DNA from: Burkholderia sp. SRS-W-2-2016
Lineage (GTDB): Bacteria > Pseudomonadota > Gammaproteobacteria > Burkholderiales > Burkholderiaceae
DNA length: 64,000 bases
Direction: 5' to 3'
NCBI RefSeq assembly: GCF_001931485.1
Contig: NZ_MSDV01000020.1
Coordinates: forward strand, 53,268-117,267
Shown: positions 54,505 through 63,033 of the stretch, piece by piece
Numbering within the stretch: position 1 is the stretch's first letter
Layout of the letters: each line of letters starts with the position of its first letter
Notes under the pieces: model-generated
What the model was told of the DNA's origin: nothing
Seen by the model: the letters and a program-made list of their open reading frames with translations, nothing else
The model's database searches: none
Translations under genes and position numbers: made by a program

Positions 54505-56619
54505 ATGACACCCTACGCAACGCTCAGCCGTCGCGGCGATATCGCACTGCTGTGCATCGACAACCCGCCGGTCAATGCAATATCGCCGGCGGGGATCGGC
54601 GCGCTCGTCGCCGCGCTCGATGCTTTCGACGCCGATCGCAGCTATCAGGCACTCGTCGTTTATGGCGCAGGACGAACCTTCGTGGCGGGCGGCGACATCG
54701 CCGCATTCGAGTCGCCGGACTTTTCGACCGCGCCGTTCAACCGCTTTCTGGCCCGGCTCGAAGCACTCGACCGGCTGGTGATTGCGGCATTACATGGCAC
54801 GGTGCTCGGTGGCGGGCTGGAACTCGCGTTGGCCTGCCACTACCGGGTCGCGCAAACGCGCACGCAGTTCGGGCTGCCCGAGGTCAAGCTCGGCATCCTG
54901 CCGGGCTCGCTCGGCACGCAGCGTCTGCCGCGTCTGGTGGGCGCGGCCGCGGCGCTCGATCTGATCGCGAGCGGGCGCAGCATCGGCGCGGCCGACGCGC
55001 TGCGGATCGGTCTCGTCGATGAACTGAGTGACGATGCACCGCTGGAAGCGGGCCTCGCATTGAGCGCGGCGCTGCTCGCGCGGGGTGCCGCGCCTCGCCG
55101 CATCAGTGAGTTAGAAGTGCCAGGCGACGGGCTCACGGCAAACTTCTTCGAAGACGCTCGCGACGAAGCACTGCGCCGCAAACCGTTCTATCCGGCCGCG
55201 CGCGCGATCGTCGACGCGGTGCAGGCATCGCGTTTGCCGTTCGCCGAAGGCGAGGCGGTCGAGGCACGGTTGTTCGAAGCGCTGCGTGTATCGCCCGAAT
55301 CGCGAGCGATGCGCCATCTGTTCTTCGCCGAGCGGCAAGCGGCGAAAATCCCCGGCTTGCCGCGCGATACGCCGCTGCGGCCGGTGCGTTCGGTCGGCGT
55401 GCTCGGCGCCGGCACGATGGGCGCGGGCATCGCGATGAACTTCGCGAATGCCGGCATTCCGACCGTGCTGGTCGAAACCTCGCAGGCGGCGCTCGAACGC
55501 GGCCTCGGCATGATTCGCGGCAACTACGACGCGAGCGCGGCGAAAGGCCGGCTCACCGCGCAGCAGGTGGAAGAGCGGATGGCCTTGTTGTCGGGCTCGC
55601 TGGACGACACCGCGCTGGCCGATTGCGATCTCGTGATCGAAGCGGTGTTCGAAAACATCGATCTGAAAAAGCAGGTCTGCGCGCGGCTCGGCGCGGTGTG
55701 CAAGCCGGGCGCGATCATCGCGACCAATACGTCGACGCTCGATGTCGATCAACTGGCCGAAGCGAGCGGACGCGCGGCGGATTTCGTCGGCATGCATTTC
55801 TTCAGCCCCGCCCATGTGATGCGTTTGCTCGAAGTGGTGCGCGGCGCGCGCACGGCGCCCGACGTGCTCGCCACCGTGATGCAACTCGCGCGCACGATTC
55901 GCAAGGTCGCGGTGGTGTCGGGCGTGTGCTACGGGTTCATCGGCAACCGGATGCTCGAGGTCTATCTGCGCGAAGCGGAATGCCTGCTGATGGAAGGGGC
56001 CAGCCCCGCGCAGATCGATGGCGCGGTCGAGGCACTCGGTTTCGCGATGGGCCCGTGCCGGATGCTCGATATGGCGGGGATCGATGTCGGCGCGAAAGTG
56101 GTGATCGAATGCGGCAAGGCGGGCGGGTTGCCGCCCGACGACAGCTATCGCGCGATGGTGCGCGAGCTGTTCGAGCTCGGCCGCTTCGGCCAGAAGAGCG
56201 GCGCGGGCTACTACCGTTACGAGGGCCGCAAGCCGGTGGCCGATGCGCAGATCGCGCGCATCGCGCAGGAACTGGCCGCGCGTCACGGCATCGCGCGGCG
56301 CACTGAGATCGGCGGGCAGGAGATCGTCGAGCGGCTGCTTTATCCGCTGATCAACGAGGCCGCGAAGATTCTCGAAGAAGGCATCGCCTATCGTCCCGGC
56401 GATATCGACATGGTGTGGACCGCCGGGTACGGTTTTCCGGACCACAAGGGCGGGCCGGTTTTCATGGCCGATGCGATCGGCCTCGATCGCATTGTCGAGC
56501 GCCTCACGCATTACGGGCAGGTGCGCGGCAACCGCTTCGGCTATTGGACCGTGTCGCCGCTGCTGGCCTCGCTCTCGCAACGCAAGTTGTCGCTTGGCGG
56601 TGCGCGCGCAGCGCTTTGA
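54505..56619 (+). CDS. Fused enoyl-CoA hydratase/3-hydroxyacyl-CoA dehydrogenase
   Basis: A 704-residue multifunctional protein. The crotonase part (about 1-190) has the oxyanion-hole motifs and ALHGTVLGGGLELALAC at 95-111, then GLPEVKLGILPGSLGTQRLP. The 3-hydroxyacyl-CoA dehydrogenase part (about 295-690) opens with VGVLGAGTMGAGIAMNFA and carries HFFSPAHVMRLLEVV with the catalytic His. Together these catalyse hydration and oxidation of an enoyl-CoA. It lies 12 bp after the SDR gene. Length matches FadB/FadJ-like fusions. Confidence 0.92.
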   Translation: MTPYATLSRRGDIALLCIDNPPVNAISPAGIGALVAALDAFDADRSYQALVVYGAGRTFVAGGDIAAFESPDFSTAPFNRFLARLEALDRLVIAALHGTVLGGGLELALACHYRVAQTRTQFGLPEVKLGILPGSLGTQRLPRLVGAAAALDLIASGRSIGAADALRIGLVDELSDDAPLEAGLALSAALLARGAAPRRISELEVPGDGLTANFFEDARDEALRRKPFYPAARAIVDAVQASRLPFAEGEAVEARLFEALRVSPESRAMRHLFFAERQAAKIPGLPRDTPLRPVRSVGVLGAGTMGAGIAMNFANAGIPTVLVETSQAALERGLGMIRGNYDASAAKGRLTAQQVEERMALLSGSLDDTALADCDLVIEAVFENIDLKKQVCARLGAVCKPGAIIATNTSTLDVDQLAEASGRAADFVGMHFFSPAHVMRLLEVVRGARTAPDVLATVMQLARTIRKVAVVSGVCYGFIGNRMLEVYLREAECLLMEGASPAQIDGAVEALGFAMGPCRMLDMAGIDVGAKVVIECGKAGGLPPDDSYRAMVRELFELGRFGQKSGAGYYRYEGRKPVADAQIARIAQELAARHGIARRTEIGGQEIVERLLYPLINEAAKILEEGIAYRPGDIDMVWTAGYGFPDHKGGPVFMADAIGLDRIVERLTHYGQVRGNRFGYWTVSPLLASLSQRKLSLGGARAAL

Positions 56620-56630
56620 CCGCTGCGCGC
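56604..56630. terminator. Hairpin enclosing the stop of the fused hydratase gene
   Basis: GCGCGCAGCG and CGCTGCGCGC form a perfect 10-bp stem, with the gene's TGA (56617-56619) inside the 7-base loop. A second repeat, CTGATCGGG/CCCGATCAG (56636-56676), follows before the convergent Dyp gene's stop. No U-tract. Confidence 0.45.
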
Positions 56631-56672
56631 CGATTCTGATCGGGCTAACCCGCCGTTGCGAGTTGGACCCGA

Positions 56673-57659
56673 TCAGCCCCGGTTCACAGGCGCATTCGGA
56701 TCGCGCTCCGCGAGTGCCTCCAGCAGCGACTCCGACGGCACGAAGAACAGGCTGCCGGTCACCGCGCGGCTGAAATCGAGCAGCCGGTCGTAATTGCCCG
56801 GCGGCCGGCCGACGAACATGTTCTCGAGCATCTGTTCGATCGGCGCGGGCGAGCGCGCATAGCCGATGAAATACGTGCCGAACTCGCCCGAGCCAGGCCG
56901 GCCGAACGGCATGTTGTCGCGCAGAATTTTCACTTCCTCTCCGTTTTCGTCGAGCGTGGTCAGCGAGCTATGCGACGAAGTCGGCTTCACGTCGTCGTCC
57001 AGTTCGATATCGTCGAGCTTGGTGCGCCCGATGATGCGTTCCTGCGCTTCGACCGATAGCTCATTCCAGGCCGCCATATCGTGCAGATATTTCTGCACGA
57101 GCACATAACTGCCGCCGGCGAATTGGGGATCTTCTTCACCGACCACGGTGAAGTGCACCGCCTCGTTGCCGACCGGATTCTCGGTGCCGTCGACAAAGCC
57201 GACCATGCTGCGCTGATCGAAATAACGAAAGCCGTGCACTTCATCGACGGTCGTTACCGCGTCGCCGAGCCGGCTCATCAGATGCGTGGCCAGCTCGAAA
57301 CACAGGTCCATCTGGTCGGCGCGGATGTGCAGCAGGATGTCGCCGGGCGTCGCCAGCGCGTGACGCTCGCCGGAACCGAATTCGCGGAACGGATGCAGGC
57401 CGGCCGGGCGGGGCGCGCCGAACAGCACGTCCCATGCGGCGGAGCCGAACGCGCACACGCACGATAGTCCGCCGTCGGGGATGCGTTTGCCGACCGCGCG
57501 CACGAGGCCGGCGATATCCGCGCAACAGGCGCGCACGGTCGCGCGGTTGGCTGCGTCCGGCTTGATCGTCATGACGATGAAAATCGCGCTGCGCTTCGCC
57601 TGCGTTGAGACGGCCTGTGGTTCGAAAGTGACGGCGGCGGGGATTGGAGTATCGGACAT
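56673..57659 (-). CDS. Dye-decolorizing (Dyp-type) heme peroxidase
   Basis: A 328-residue Dyp peroxidase. The signature GFVDG is at 154-158 with catalytic Asp157, and the proximal heme His is probably His230 in VKPTSSH. There is no signal peptide, so it is cytoplasmic or encapsulated; no encapsulin gene is nearby. Length and motifs resemble the YfeX-type group. It is convergent with the catabolic cluster and probably independent of it. Confidence 0.93.
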   Translation of the reverse strand: MSDTPIPAAVTFEPQAVSTQAKRSAIFIVMTIKPDAANRATVRACCADIAGLVRAVGKRIPDGGLSCVCAFGSAAWDVLFGAPRPAGLHPFREFGSGERHALATPGDILLHIRADQMDLCFELATHLMSRLGDAVTTVDEVHGFRYFDQRSMVGFVDGTENPVGNEAVHFTVVGEEDPQFAGGSYVLVQKYLHDMAAWNELSVEAQERIIGRTKLDDIELDDDVKPTSSHSSLTTLDENGEEVKILRDNMPFGRPGSGEFGTYFIGYARSPAPIEQMLENMFVGRPPGNYDRLLDFSRAVTGSLFFVPSESLLEALAERDPNAPVNRG

Positions 57660-57778
57660 CGCGGAGAGACCTTTGTTATGACGTTGCGGGGCAACCGGAT
57701 ATATAACCCGAAGCGCTGCAAAACGCCATTAAGAGCGGTGCCCGTTCGATCGAACTCGCGGTGGCGCGCCGCTCTATC

Positions 57779-58690
57779 TCAGGCGCTAAGCGCCCGGACC
57801 CGCCGCGACGCCGCGCGCATACGCCGGCACTTCTGCTTTTCCAGCCATTGCAGCGATTCCTGCACGACTTCGGGCGGAACGCCGCTGAAGGACGCGCCGC
57901 GAAGCAGGGTTGCGCTGGCGGCAATGTCGTTGAATTGGCCGAGCGTGTCCTGCACCGATGTCAACGCCTTGATGGTGCGACCGTGTCCGCCTTTGATAAC
58001 GGGTTGAAAGAACTCGAGTAGATAGCGGAGTTTTTTGCCGGCCTTGCGCACGTCGTGCAGTTCTTCCTCGTGAGCGGTCTCGCTGCGCGCCGCGCGTTGG
58101 CTGCGCTTCTCAAACGCGCGTTGCGCCAGACGGACCCGTTCCTCGGCGAACGCCTGAACGGGCAGATCATTGCAACACGCTTGCAGTACGGTTTGCGCGC
58201 GCAGCAGCGCGTCGTTCAGAAACGGTTCGACGGTGTCGCTATTGAGCAGCGTCCGGCTATCGAGCACCGCCTGTGCGCGCTTCTCTTGCGCCGCGCTCAC
58301 CAGCAGTCCGAGCGATGCGCGGGACTCCTGAGCAACGCGTAAGAGATCGCCGGCAATATCCCAATCGCGGGTTTCGCCGGCCACTGCCGCGAGACGCCTG
58401 AATTCTTCGGTGGCCTGGGTGGTCGCTTCTTCTCCGAGGTACGGCGAGTACGCCCAGTACAACGCGCGAAGTTTTCTGAAAGCGACGCGAAGCTGGTGAA
58501 ATCCCTCTGCATCGCTTTCGGTGGAAAGTTCTCTGGCCCTTTGCACTGCTTCGGCGACGACCGGCGCCGCCAATAAGGAAAAAGTACTGGCGATCGAGTC
58601 TGTTTTTGAAAGGGCAGAACCTTTCGGACGACGGGCGACTTTGAAAGGTACGTTGGGTCGTGGCAAGCGCCAGTCGGCGTCCATATCCAT
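57779..58690 (-). CDS. CHAD domain protein
   Basis: A 303-residue all-helical protein. The conserved His/Arg/Lys pattern of CHAD is seen as FHQLRVAFRKLRALYWAYSP in the first half and LHDVRKAGKKLRYLLEFFQP in the second. CHAD domains bind inorganic polyphosphate through these basic residues. No CYTH domain is fused. Start ATG 58690; ATG 58684 is a possible alternative. It is divergent from a Nudix gene. Confidence 0.9.
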   Translation of the reverse strand: MDMDADWRLPRPNVPFKVARRPKGSALSKTDSIASTFSLLAAPVVAEAVQRARELSTESDAEGFHQLRVAFRKLRALYWAYSPYLGEEATTQATEEFRRLAAVAGETRDWDIAGDLLRVAQESRASLGLLVSAAQEKRAQAVLDSRTLLNSDTVEPFLNDALLRAQTVLQACCNDLPVQAFAEERVRLAQRAFEKRSQRAARSETAHEEELHDVRKAGKKLRYLLEFFQPVIKGGHGRTIKALTSVQDTLGQFNDIAASATLLRGASFSGVPPEVVQESLQWLEKQKCRRMRAASRRVRALSA

Positions 58691-58927
58691 TACGGTCTCG
58701 CGTCCGAAAAATATCGAGTTGCCGAGACCTTACCATGCCGGTTTTCGACCGCCGGATTTGTGACGATTTGATGAAATGCCGGCGGACGTGTCGCGTGCTC
58801 AGCAATCGCGTTGTGAGATTGCTGGCGCGTGCTGTCTGTATTAGGATGATCAGCCATCTGGCGCCACCCAATACATCTGTACGTAAAGCGCGCGTCAAAA
58901 ATGGCTAGAGACAAGTAGGAGTTCGTT

Positions 58928-59296
58928 TTGAAGAAGCGCGCAACCGTGATCTGTCGCAGAGGTAAGCGAATCCTTCTGGTCGCACGTAATCAATCAAAGT
59001 GGGCTTTGCCGGGTGGAATTCTCAAGCGTGGAGAGCATCGCTCGGATGCCGCCCTGAGAGAACTGAAGGAAGAAACCCGGCTCTCGGGAAGATCGGCCAA
59101 GCACCTGTTCGACTTCCGCGGCAAGCAGAAGCACCATCATGTGTTCTTCTGCGAAATTCCGAGTCGCGCGAAAGCACGTCCGAGTAACGAAATCGCCAGG
59201 TGTCGCTGGGTTCATCTGGACGACCTTCCTCGACTGATTACCAGCGGGCCGACAACCGATATCGTGAAGCTGATGAATCAGCGGCGCAGAAAGTAG
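58928..59296 (+). CDS. Nudix hydrolase
   Basis: A 122-residue Nudix hydrolase starting at TTG, with TAGGAG spaced six bases before. The Nudix box begins at Gly30 (GILKRGE), then RELKEET at 44-50 gives Arg44, Glu45, Glu48 and Glu49, which bind metal. The Gly near the box end is Arg51 instead. A basic, His-rich stretch (GKQKHHHVFF) follows. The substrate is unknown; small divergent Nudix proteins of this kind can act on dinucleoside or inositol polyphosphates. It is divergent from the CHAD gene. Confidence 0.85.
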   Translation: MKKRATVICRRGKRILLVARNQSKWALPGGILKRGEHRSDAALRELKEETRLSGRSAKHLFDFRGKQKHHHVFFCEIPSRAKARPSNEIARCRWVHLDDLPRLITSGPTTDIVKLMNQRRRK

Positions 59297-59449
59297 GCCG
59301 GCTATCGAGCGCTGTCGGCCGGTATGTTCGATCGGAGAAGAGGTAAGGGCGCGTGGCGGGTGCCGCGATCGCAAGTCGGTGGGATCGATGCAGCGCAGCG
59401 CGTAAAGCGGTTGAAGCGCGGTTGAAGCGAACTCCGGCGGCACGCCGAA

Positions 59450-59485
59450 AAACAAAAAACCCCGTAAGACAAAAATCTTACGGGG
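59450..59485 (-). terminator. Rho-independent terminator of the first tRNA-Leu gene
   Basis: CCCCGTAAGA (59460-59469) and TCTTACGGGG (59476-59485) pair perfectly; on the minus strand a T-rich tract (59459-59450) follows. It ends the transcript of the tRNA at 59504-59590. Confidence 0.85.
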
Positions 59486-59503
59486 TTTCTCGATACTAAA
59501 GCT

Positions 59504-59590
59504 TGGTGCCCAGGAGAGGACTCGAACCTCCACGGTGTTGCCACCGCTAGGACCTGAACCTAGTGCGTCTACCAATTCCGCCACCTGGGC
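59504..59590 (-). tRNA. tRNA-Leu (CAG), copy 1
   Basis: The 87-base minus-strand sequence folds as a class II tRNA: acceptor GCCCAGG/CCTGGGC, long variable arm, GGTTCGAGTCC T-arm, encoded CCA, and anticodon loop TTCAGGT with anticodon CAG between CTAGG and CCTAG. It differs from the second copy at four positions. It has its own promoter and terminator. Confidence 0.95.
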
Positions 59591-59611
59591 ACGTCTTCAA
59601 GCTAGACCGCT

Positions 59612-59639
59612 ATTTTAGCGTGATGTTTAAGCTTGTCAA
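59612..59639 (-). promoter_or_regulatory. Sigma70-type promoter of tRNA-Leu copy 1
   Basis: On the minus strand TTGACA (59639-59634) and TAAAAT (59617-59612) are separated by 16 bp and lie about 22 bp upstream of the tRNA. Confidence 0.75.
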
Positions 59640-59777
59640 TCCCTACTTCGAACAAACTTGCTTTTCTCATCCGCCCGGTTGAAACAGCAGCGAAGTGATG
59701 CAATCGCTACCGAACCACCGTCCTGCTCATCCGACTTTCGATACCGCAAACAGCGGTTTCAATTGCCGGGTCTTACA

Positions 59778-59805
59778 TAAAAAGAGAGCCGCCCGAAGGC
59801 GGCTC
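59778..59805 (-). terminator. Rho-independent terminator of the second tRNA-Leu gene
   Basis: GAGCCGCC (59786-59793) and GGCGGCTC (59798-59805) pair perfectly around CGAA; a T-rich tract follows on the minus strand. It sits 14 bp past the 3' end of the tRNA at 59819-59905. Confidence 0.85.
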
Positions 59806-59818
59806 AACTTTTCGAATC

Positions 59819-59905
59819 TGGTGCCCAAGAGAGGACTCGAACCTCCACAGTGTTGCCACCGCTAGGACCTGAACCTAGTGCGTCTACCAATTTCGCCACC
59901 TGGGC
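59819..59905 (-). tRNA. tRNA-Leu (CAG), copy 2
   Basis: Same structure and anticodon CAG as copy 1, with a near-identical sequence and a G-U pair in the acceptor stem. CCA is encoded. The two copies lie about 230 bp apart on the same strand. Confidence 0.95.
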
Positions 59906-60315
59906 AGGTGATGAACTGCAAAGAACGCTATTATAGCTCGAATCTGACACCTGTCAAGCGTTTCGCCAAAACCTTTTTAACACCGCAATGCATCGGCGCA
60001 AGCGGCCCGCGAACCGCCACCGACGGCCCGCTTGGCCGGGCAACACGGGTGTTAGAATGCCTCGCAGTAGTTCGTCGGCACATTCACATATATGTAGGTA
60101 TGCACGTATATGCGGATATAGAGTGTCCGTACGCGCGTCGACTCGGCGTTGAACGAGCCGGGTCCCGCCCGGGCGGTTTGCGGTGCAATCGCAGTAGAGC
60201 AGCAAGCAGCAGGTGCAATGACGATGCAGCCCAGGCGCGATGCAGATGCAGTTCAGCGACTGCGCGCATGCCACCAACGCCTTTTCAGGCCGGACCCCAG
60301 CGCCGACCGACGTCC
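59906..60315. other. Region between tRNA-Leu and rnr
   Basis: This 410-bp gap starts with the tRNA promoter (59930-59957). Around 60085-60123 there is an AT-rich stretch with repeated TATATG/ATATA motifs that stands out from the GC-rich surroundings. The rest reads as an rnr leader. An open frame runs in rnr's frame through the gap and over the tRNA, so it cannot be a real N-terminus. Confidence 0.5.
59930..59957 (-). promoter_or_regulatory. Sigma70-type promoter of tRNA-Leu copy 2
   Basis: On the minus strand TTGACA (59957-59952) and TATAAT (59935-59930), both exact consensus, are separated by 16 bp and end 24 bp upstream of the tRNA. Confidence 0.85.
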
Positions 60316-62823
60316 ATGCAACGAGAAAAAACCATCGACAAGCCCTTGAGCAAATTTCCGTATCCGATTCCAAGCCGCGAAGAAATCCTCGGCGTATTGC
60401 GCACGAGTGAAACGCCGCTTGCCGCGAACGACATCGCCGAAGCGCTGTCGATCAAGCGCCAGGAGCGCGAAGGATTTTTCAAGCGCCTCGGCGCGATGGA
60501 GCGCGATGGCCAGATCCGGCTCGATCAGCGCAATCTCTATCAGTTGACCCATCCGTCGAATTTCGTCGCGGGCCGCGTGCAGGGCCATCGCGACGGCTAC
60601 GGCTTCCTGATTCGCGACGACGGCCAGGACGATCTGTTCCTGCCCAACGGCGAAATGCAGAAGGTCATGCATAACGACCGCGTGCTTGCGCGCATCGTCG
60701 GTTATGACCGGCGCGGGCGGCCGGAAGGGCACATCGTCGAGGTCACCGACCGCGCGAACAAGCGCGTGATCGGCCGGCTGCTGAACGAGAACGGCGCGCT
60801 GATCGTCGCGCCCGAAGACAAGCGCATCGGCCACGACATCCTGATTACGCAGAACACCCGCAAGGCGAAGGTCGGCCAGGTGGTGGTGGTCGAGTTGACC
60901 GATTTCCCGAGCCGTCATTCGCAACCGCTCGGCCGCGTGGCCGAAGTGCTCGGCGATATCGACGACCCCGGCATGGAAATCGAAATCGCGGTGCGCAAAT
61001 ACGGCGTGCCGCACGAGTTCAGCGGCGCCGCGCTCGACGAAGCCGCGCGCCTGCCCGACGAAGTGCGTCCCGTCGACATTCGCCATCGCGTCGATCTGCG
61101 CGACGTGCCGCTCGTCACGATCGACGGCGAGGACGCGCGCGACTTCGACGACGCGGTCTATTGCGAGCCGGTCAAGGTCGGCCGCGGCGAAGGCTTCCGT
61201 CTGATCGTCGCGATCGCGGACGTGTCGCATTACGTGCAGCCGCAAAGCGGGCTCGATACCGATGCGATCGAGCGCAGCACGTCGGTGTATTTCCCGCGCC
61301 GCGTGATTCCGATGCTGCCGGAGAAGCTGTCGAACGGACTGTGTTCGCTCAATCCGCAGGTCGACCGCTGTGTGCTGGTGTGCGACATGATCGTCACCGC
61401 GCGCGGCGACGTGAAGGCGTACCAGTTCTATCCGGGCGTCATGCATTCGGCCGCGCGGCTCACGTATACCGAAGTCGCCGCGGTGCTGAAAAACACCAAG
61501 GGACCGGAGGCGACCCGCCGCGCCGCGCTGCTGCCGCAACTGCAGAATCTGTACGGCGTGTACAAGGCTTTGTTCGCGGCACGCCAGAAGCGCGGCGCGA
61601 TCGACTTCGATACGACCGAGACGTATATCGTCTGCAACGCGCAGGGCAAGATCGAGCAGATCGTGCCGCGTACCCGCAACGATGCGCACAAGCTGATCGA
61701 GGAATGCATGCTGGCCGCGAACGTGTGCGCGGCCGATTTCCTCAAGCGCAACAAGCATCCGGGTCTGTTCCGCGTGCACGCGGGGCCGGGCGCCGAAAAG
61801 CTCGAGAATCTGCGCACCTTCCTGCGCGGAATGGGCCTGACGCTCGGCGGCGGCGACACACCGCACGCGAGCGATTACGCGGCGCTGATGGCGCAGATTC
61901 GCGACCGGCCCGACGCGCAGATGCTGCAAACCATGTTGCTGCGCTCGATGCAGCAGGCGGTCTACAGCCCCGACAACATCGGCCACTTCGGTCTCGCGTA
62001 TGAAGCGTATGCGCACTTCACGAGCCCGATTCGCCGCTATCCCGACCTGCTCACGCATCGCGCGATCTACGCGATCTTGCAGGGCCGCAAGTATCAGCCG
62101 CAGCCGTCGCAAGGCGTCGAGCTCAATACCGCGCTGTCGCCGCGCGCCCGCGCGATGCAGCAGGCCGACGAGGAAAAACGCGGCCCACGCGCACGCGGGA
62201 ACAACGTCGCGATCTGGGAAGAACTCGGCTTGCACTGCTCGGCGAACGAGCGACGCGCGGATGAGGCATCGCGCGACGTCGAAGCGTGGCTCAAGTGTTA
62301 TTTCATGCGCGACAAGCTCGGCGAAGAATATGGCGGGATGATCAACGGCGTTACGTCGTTCGGTATTTTCGTGCAGCTCGATTCGCTGTTTATCGAAGGT
62401 CTCGTGCACGTGACGGAACTCGGTTCGGACTACTTCCAGTACGACGAGATCAAGAACGAGTTGCGCGGCGAGCGTACCGGGATTCGCTATCGACTGTCGG
62501 ATCGCGTGCGGGTACAGGTGAGCCGCGTCGATCTCGATGCGCGCAAGATCGACTTCCGCCTCGTGCGCGATACGCCGATCAAGCCGCCGATGGTACGCGG
62601 CGGAGCAGTCGACAAGAGCGCGGCGAACGCCGGCGACGGCGCGGGTCCGCGCGTGCGTTCGCTGCCGCCGGCCGAGCACGGCGGGGCGGCTGGCGCCCGG
62701 CGCAAGAAGGCCGCGCCGGCGCAGAGCGCGGCAGTCAAGGAAGCACGCGCGGCGCGCGGCGCGGCGAAGAAGCACGGCGCCGCGCCGAAGGCGGCGTCGA
62801 AGCCGGCACGCAAGAAGCGCTGA
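60316..62823 (+). CDS. rnr: Ribonuclease R
   Basis: An 835-residue 3'-5' exoribonuclease that degrades structured RNA and helps ribosome quality control. An N-terminal winged-helix region and cold-shock domains (GRVQGHRDGYGFLIRDD) precede the RNB catalytic core, with catalytic aspartates in TIDGEDARDFDDAVY. An S1 domain (GGMINGVTSFGIFVQL) and a Lys/Ala-rich basic tail of about 75 residues close it. ATG 60316 is used; an in-frame ATG at 60268 is a possible alternative. It is followed by rlmB. Confidence 0.93.
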   Translation: MQREKTIDKPLSKFPYPIPSREEILGVLRTSETPLAANDIAEALSIKRQEREGFFKRLGAMERDGQIRLDQRNLYQLTHPSNFVAGRVQGHRDGYGFLIRDDGQDDLFLPNGEMQKVMHNDRVLARIVGYDRRGRPEGHIVEVTDRANKRVIGRLLNENGALIVAPEDKRIGHDILITQNTRKAKVGQVVVVELTDFPSRHSQPLGRVAEVLGDIDDPGMEIEIAVRKYGVPHEFSGAALDEAARLPDEVRPVDIRHRVDLRDVPLVTIDGEDARDFDDAVYCEPVKVGRGEGFRLIVAIADVSHYVQPQSGLDTDAIERSTSVYFPRRVIPMLPEKLSNGLCSLNPQVDRCVLVCDMIVTARGDVKAYQFYPGVMHSAARLTYTEVAAVLKNTKGPEATRRAALLPQLQNLYGVYKALFAARQKRGAIDFDTTETYIVCNAQGKIEQIVPRTRNDAHKLIEECMLAANVCAADFLKRNKHPGLFRVHAGPGAEKLENLRTFLRGMGLTLGGGDTPHASDYAALMAQIRDRPDAQMLQTMLLRSMQQAVYSPDNIGHFGLAYEAYAHFTSPIRRYPDLLTHRAIYAILQGRKYQPQPSQGVELNTALSPRARAMQQADEEKRGPRARGNNVAIWEELGLHCSANERRADEASRDVEAWLKCYFMRDKLGEEYGGMINGVTSFGIFVQLDSLFIEGLVHVTELGSDYFQYDEIKNELRGERTGIRYRLSDRVRVQVSRVDLDARKIDFRLVRDTPIKPPMVRGGAVDKSAANAGDGAGPRVRSLPPAEHGGAAGARRKKAAPAQSAAVKEARAARGAAKKHGAAPKAASKPARKKR

Positions 62824-62837
62824 AGCTGTTGCAGCGC

Positions 62838-62887
62838 CATACCGCGCGCAGCGGGCACGTGAACGCGTGCCGGTTGCGCGCGGTATG
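62838..62887. terminator. Two-tier hairpin between rnr and rlmB
   Basis: Outer arms CATACCGCGCGCA (62838-62850) and TGCGCGCGGTATG (62875-62887) are perfect 13-bp complements, and inside them GGCACG/CGTGCC (62854-62859, 62866-62871) forms a second stem. There is no U-tract, so it may attenuate or protect the rnr transcript end rather than terminate cleanly. Confidence 0.5.
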
Positions 62888-63033
62888 CGTTTGATCGTGT
62901 CGATGTTTTTGGTGCGGGCACGCTGGGGCGGCGCGATGCGCGTGGCTACCGGGAAAGCCCGGCACAGGTATCCGGTTTTATCTTCATCACAGCGGCGCGC
63001 ACTGACGCGCGCCCAATCAAAGGTTGTTCAGTC

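Noticed and set aside
59878..60315. N-terminal extension of RNase R upstream of 60316
   Set aside because: The extended frame runs into the tRNA-Leu gene and its promoter, and its sequence has no RNase R similarity.
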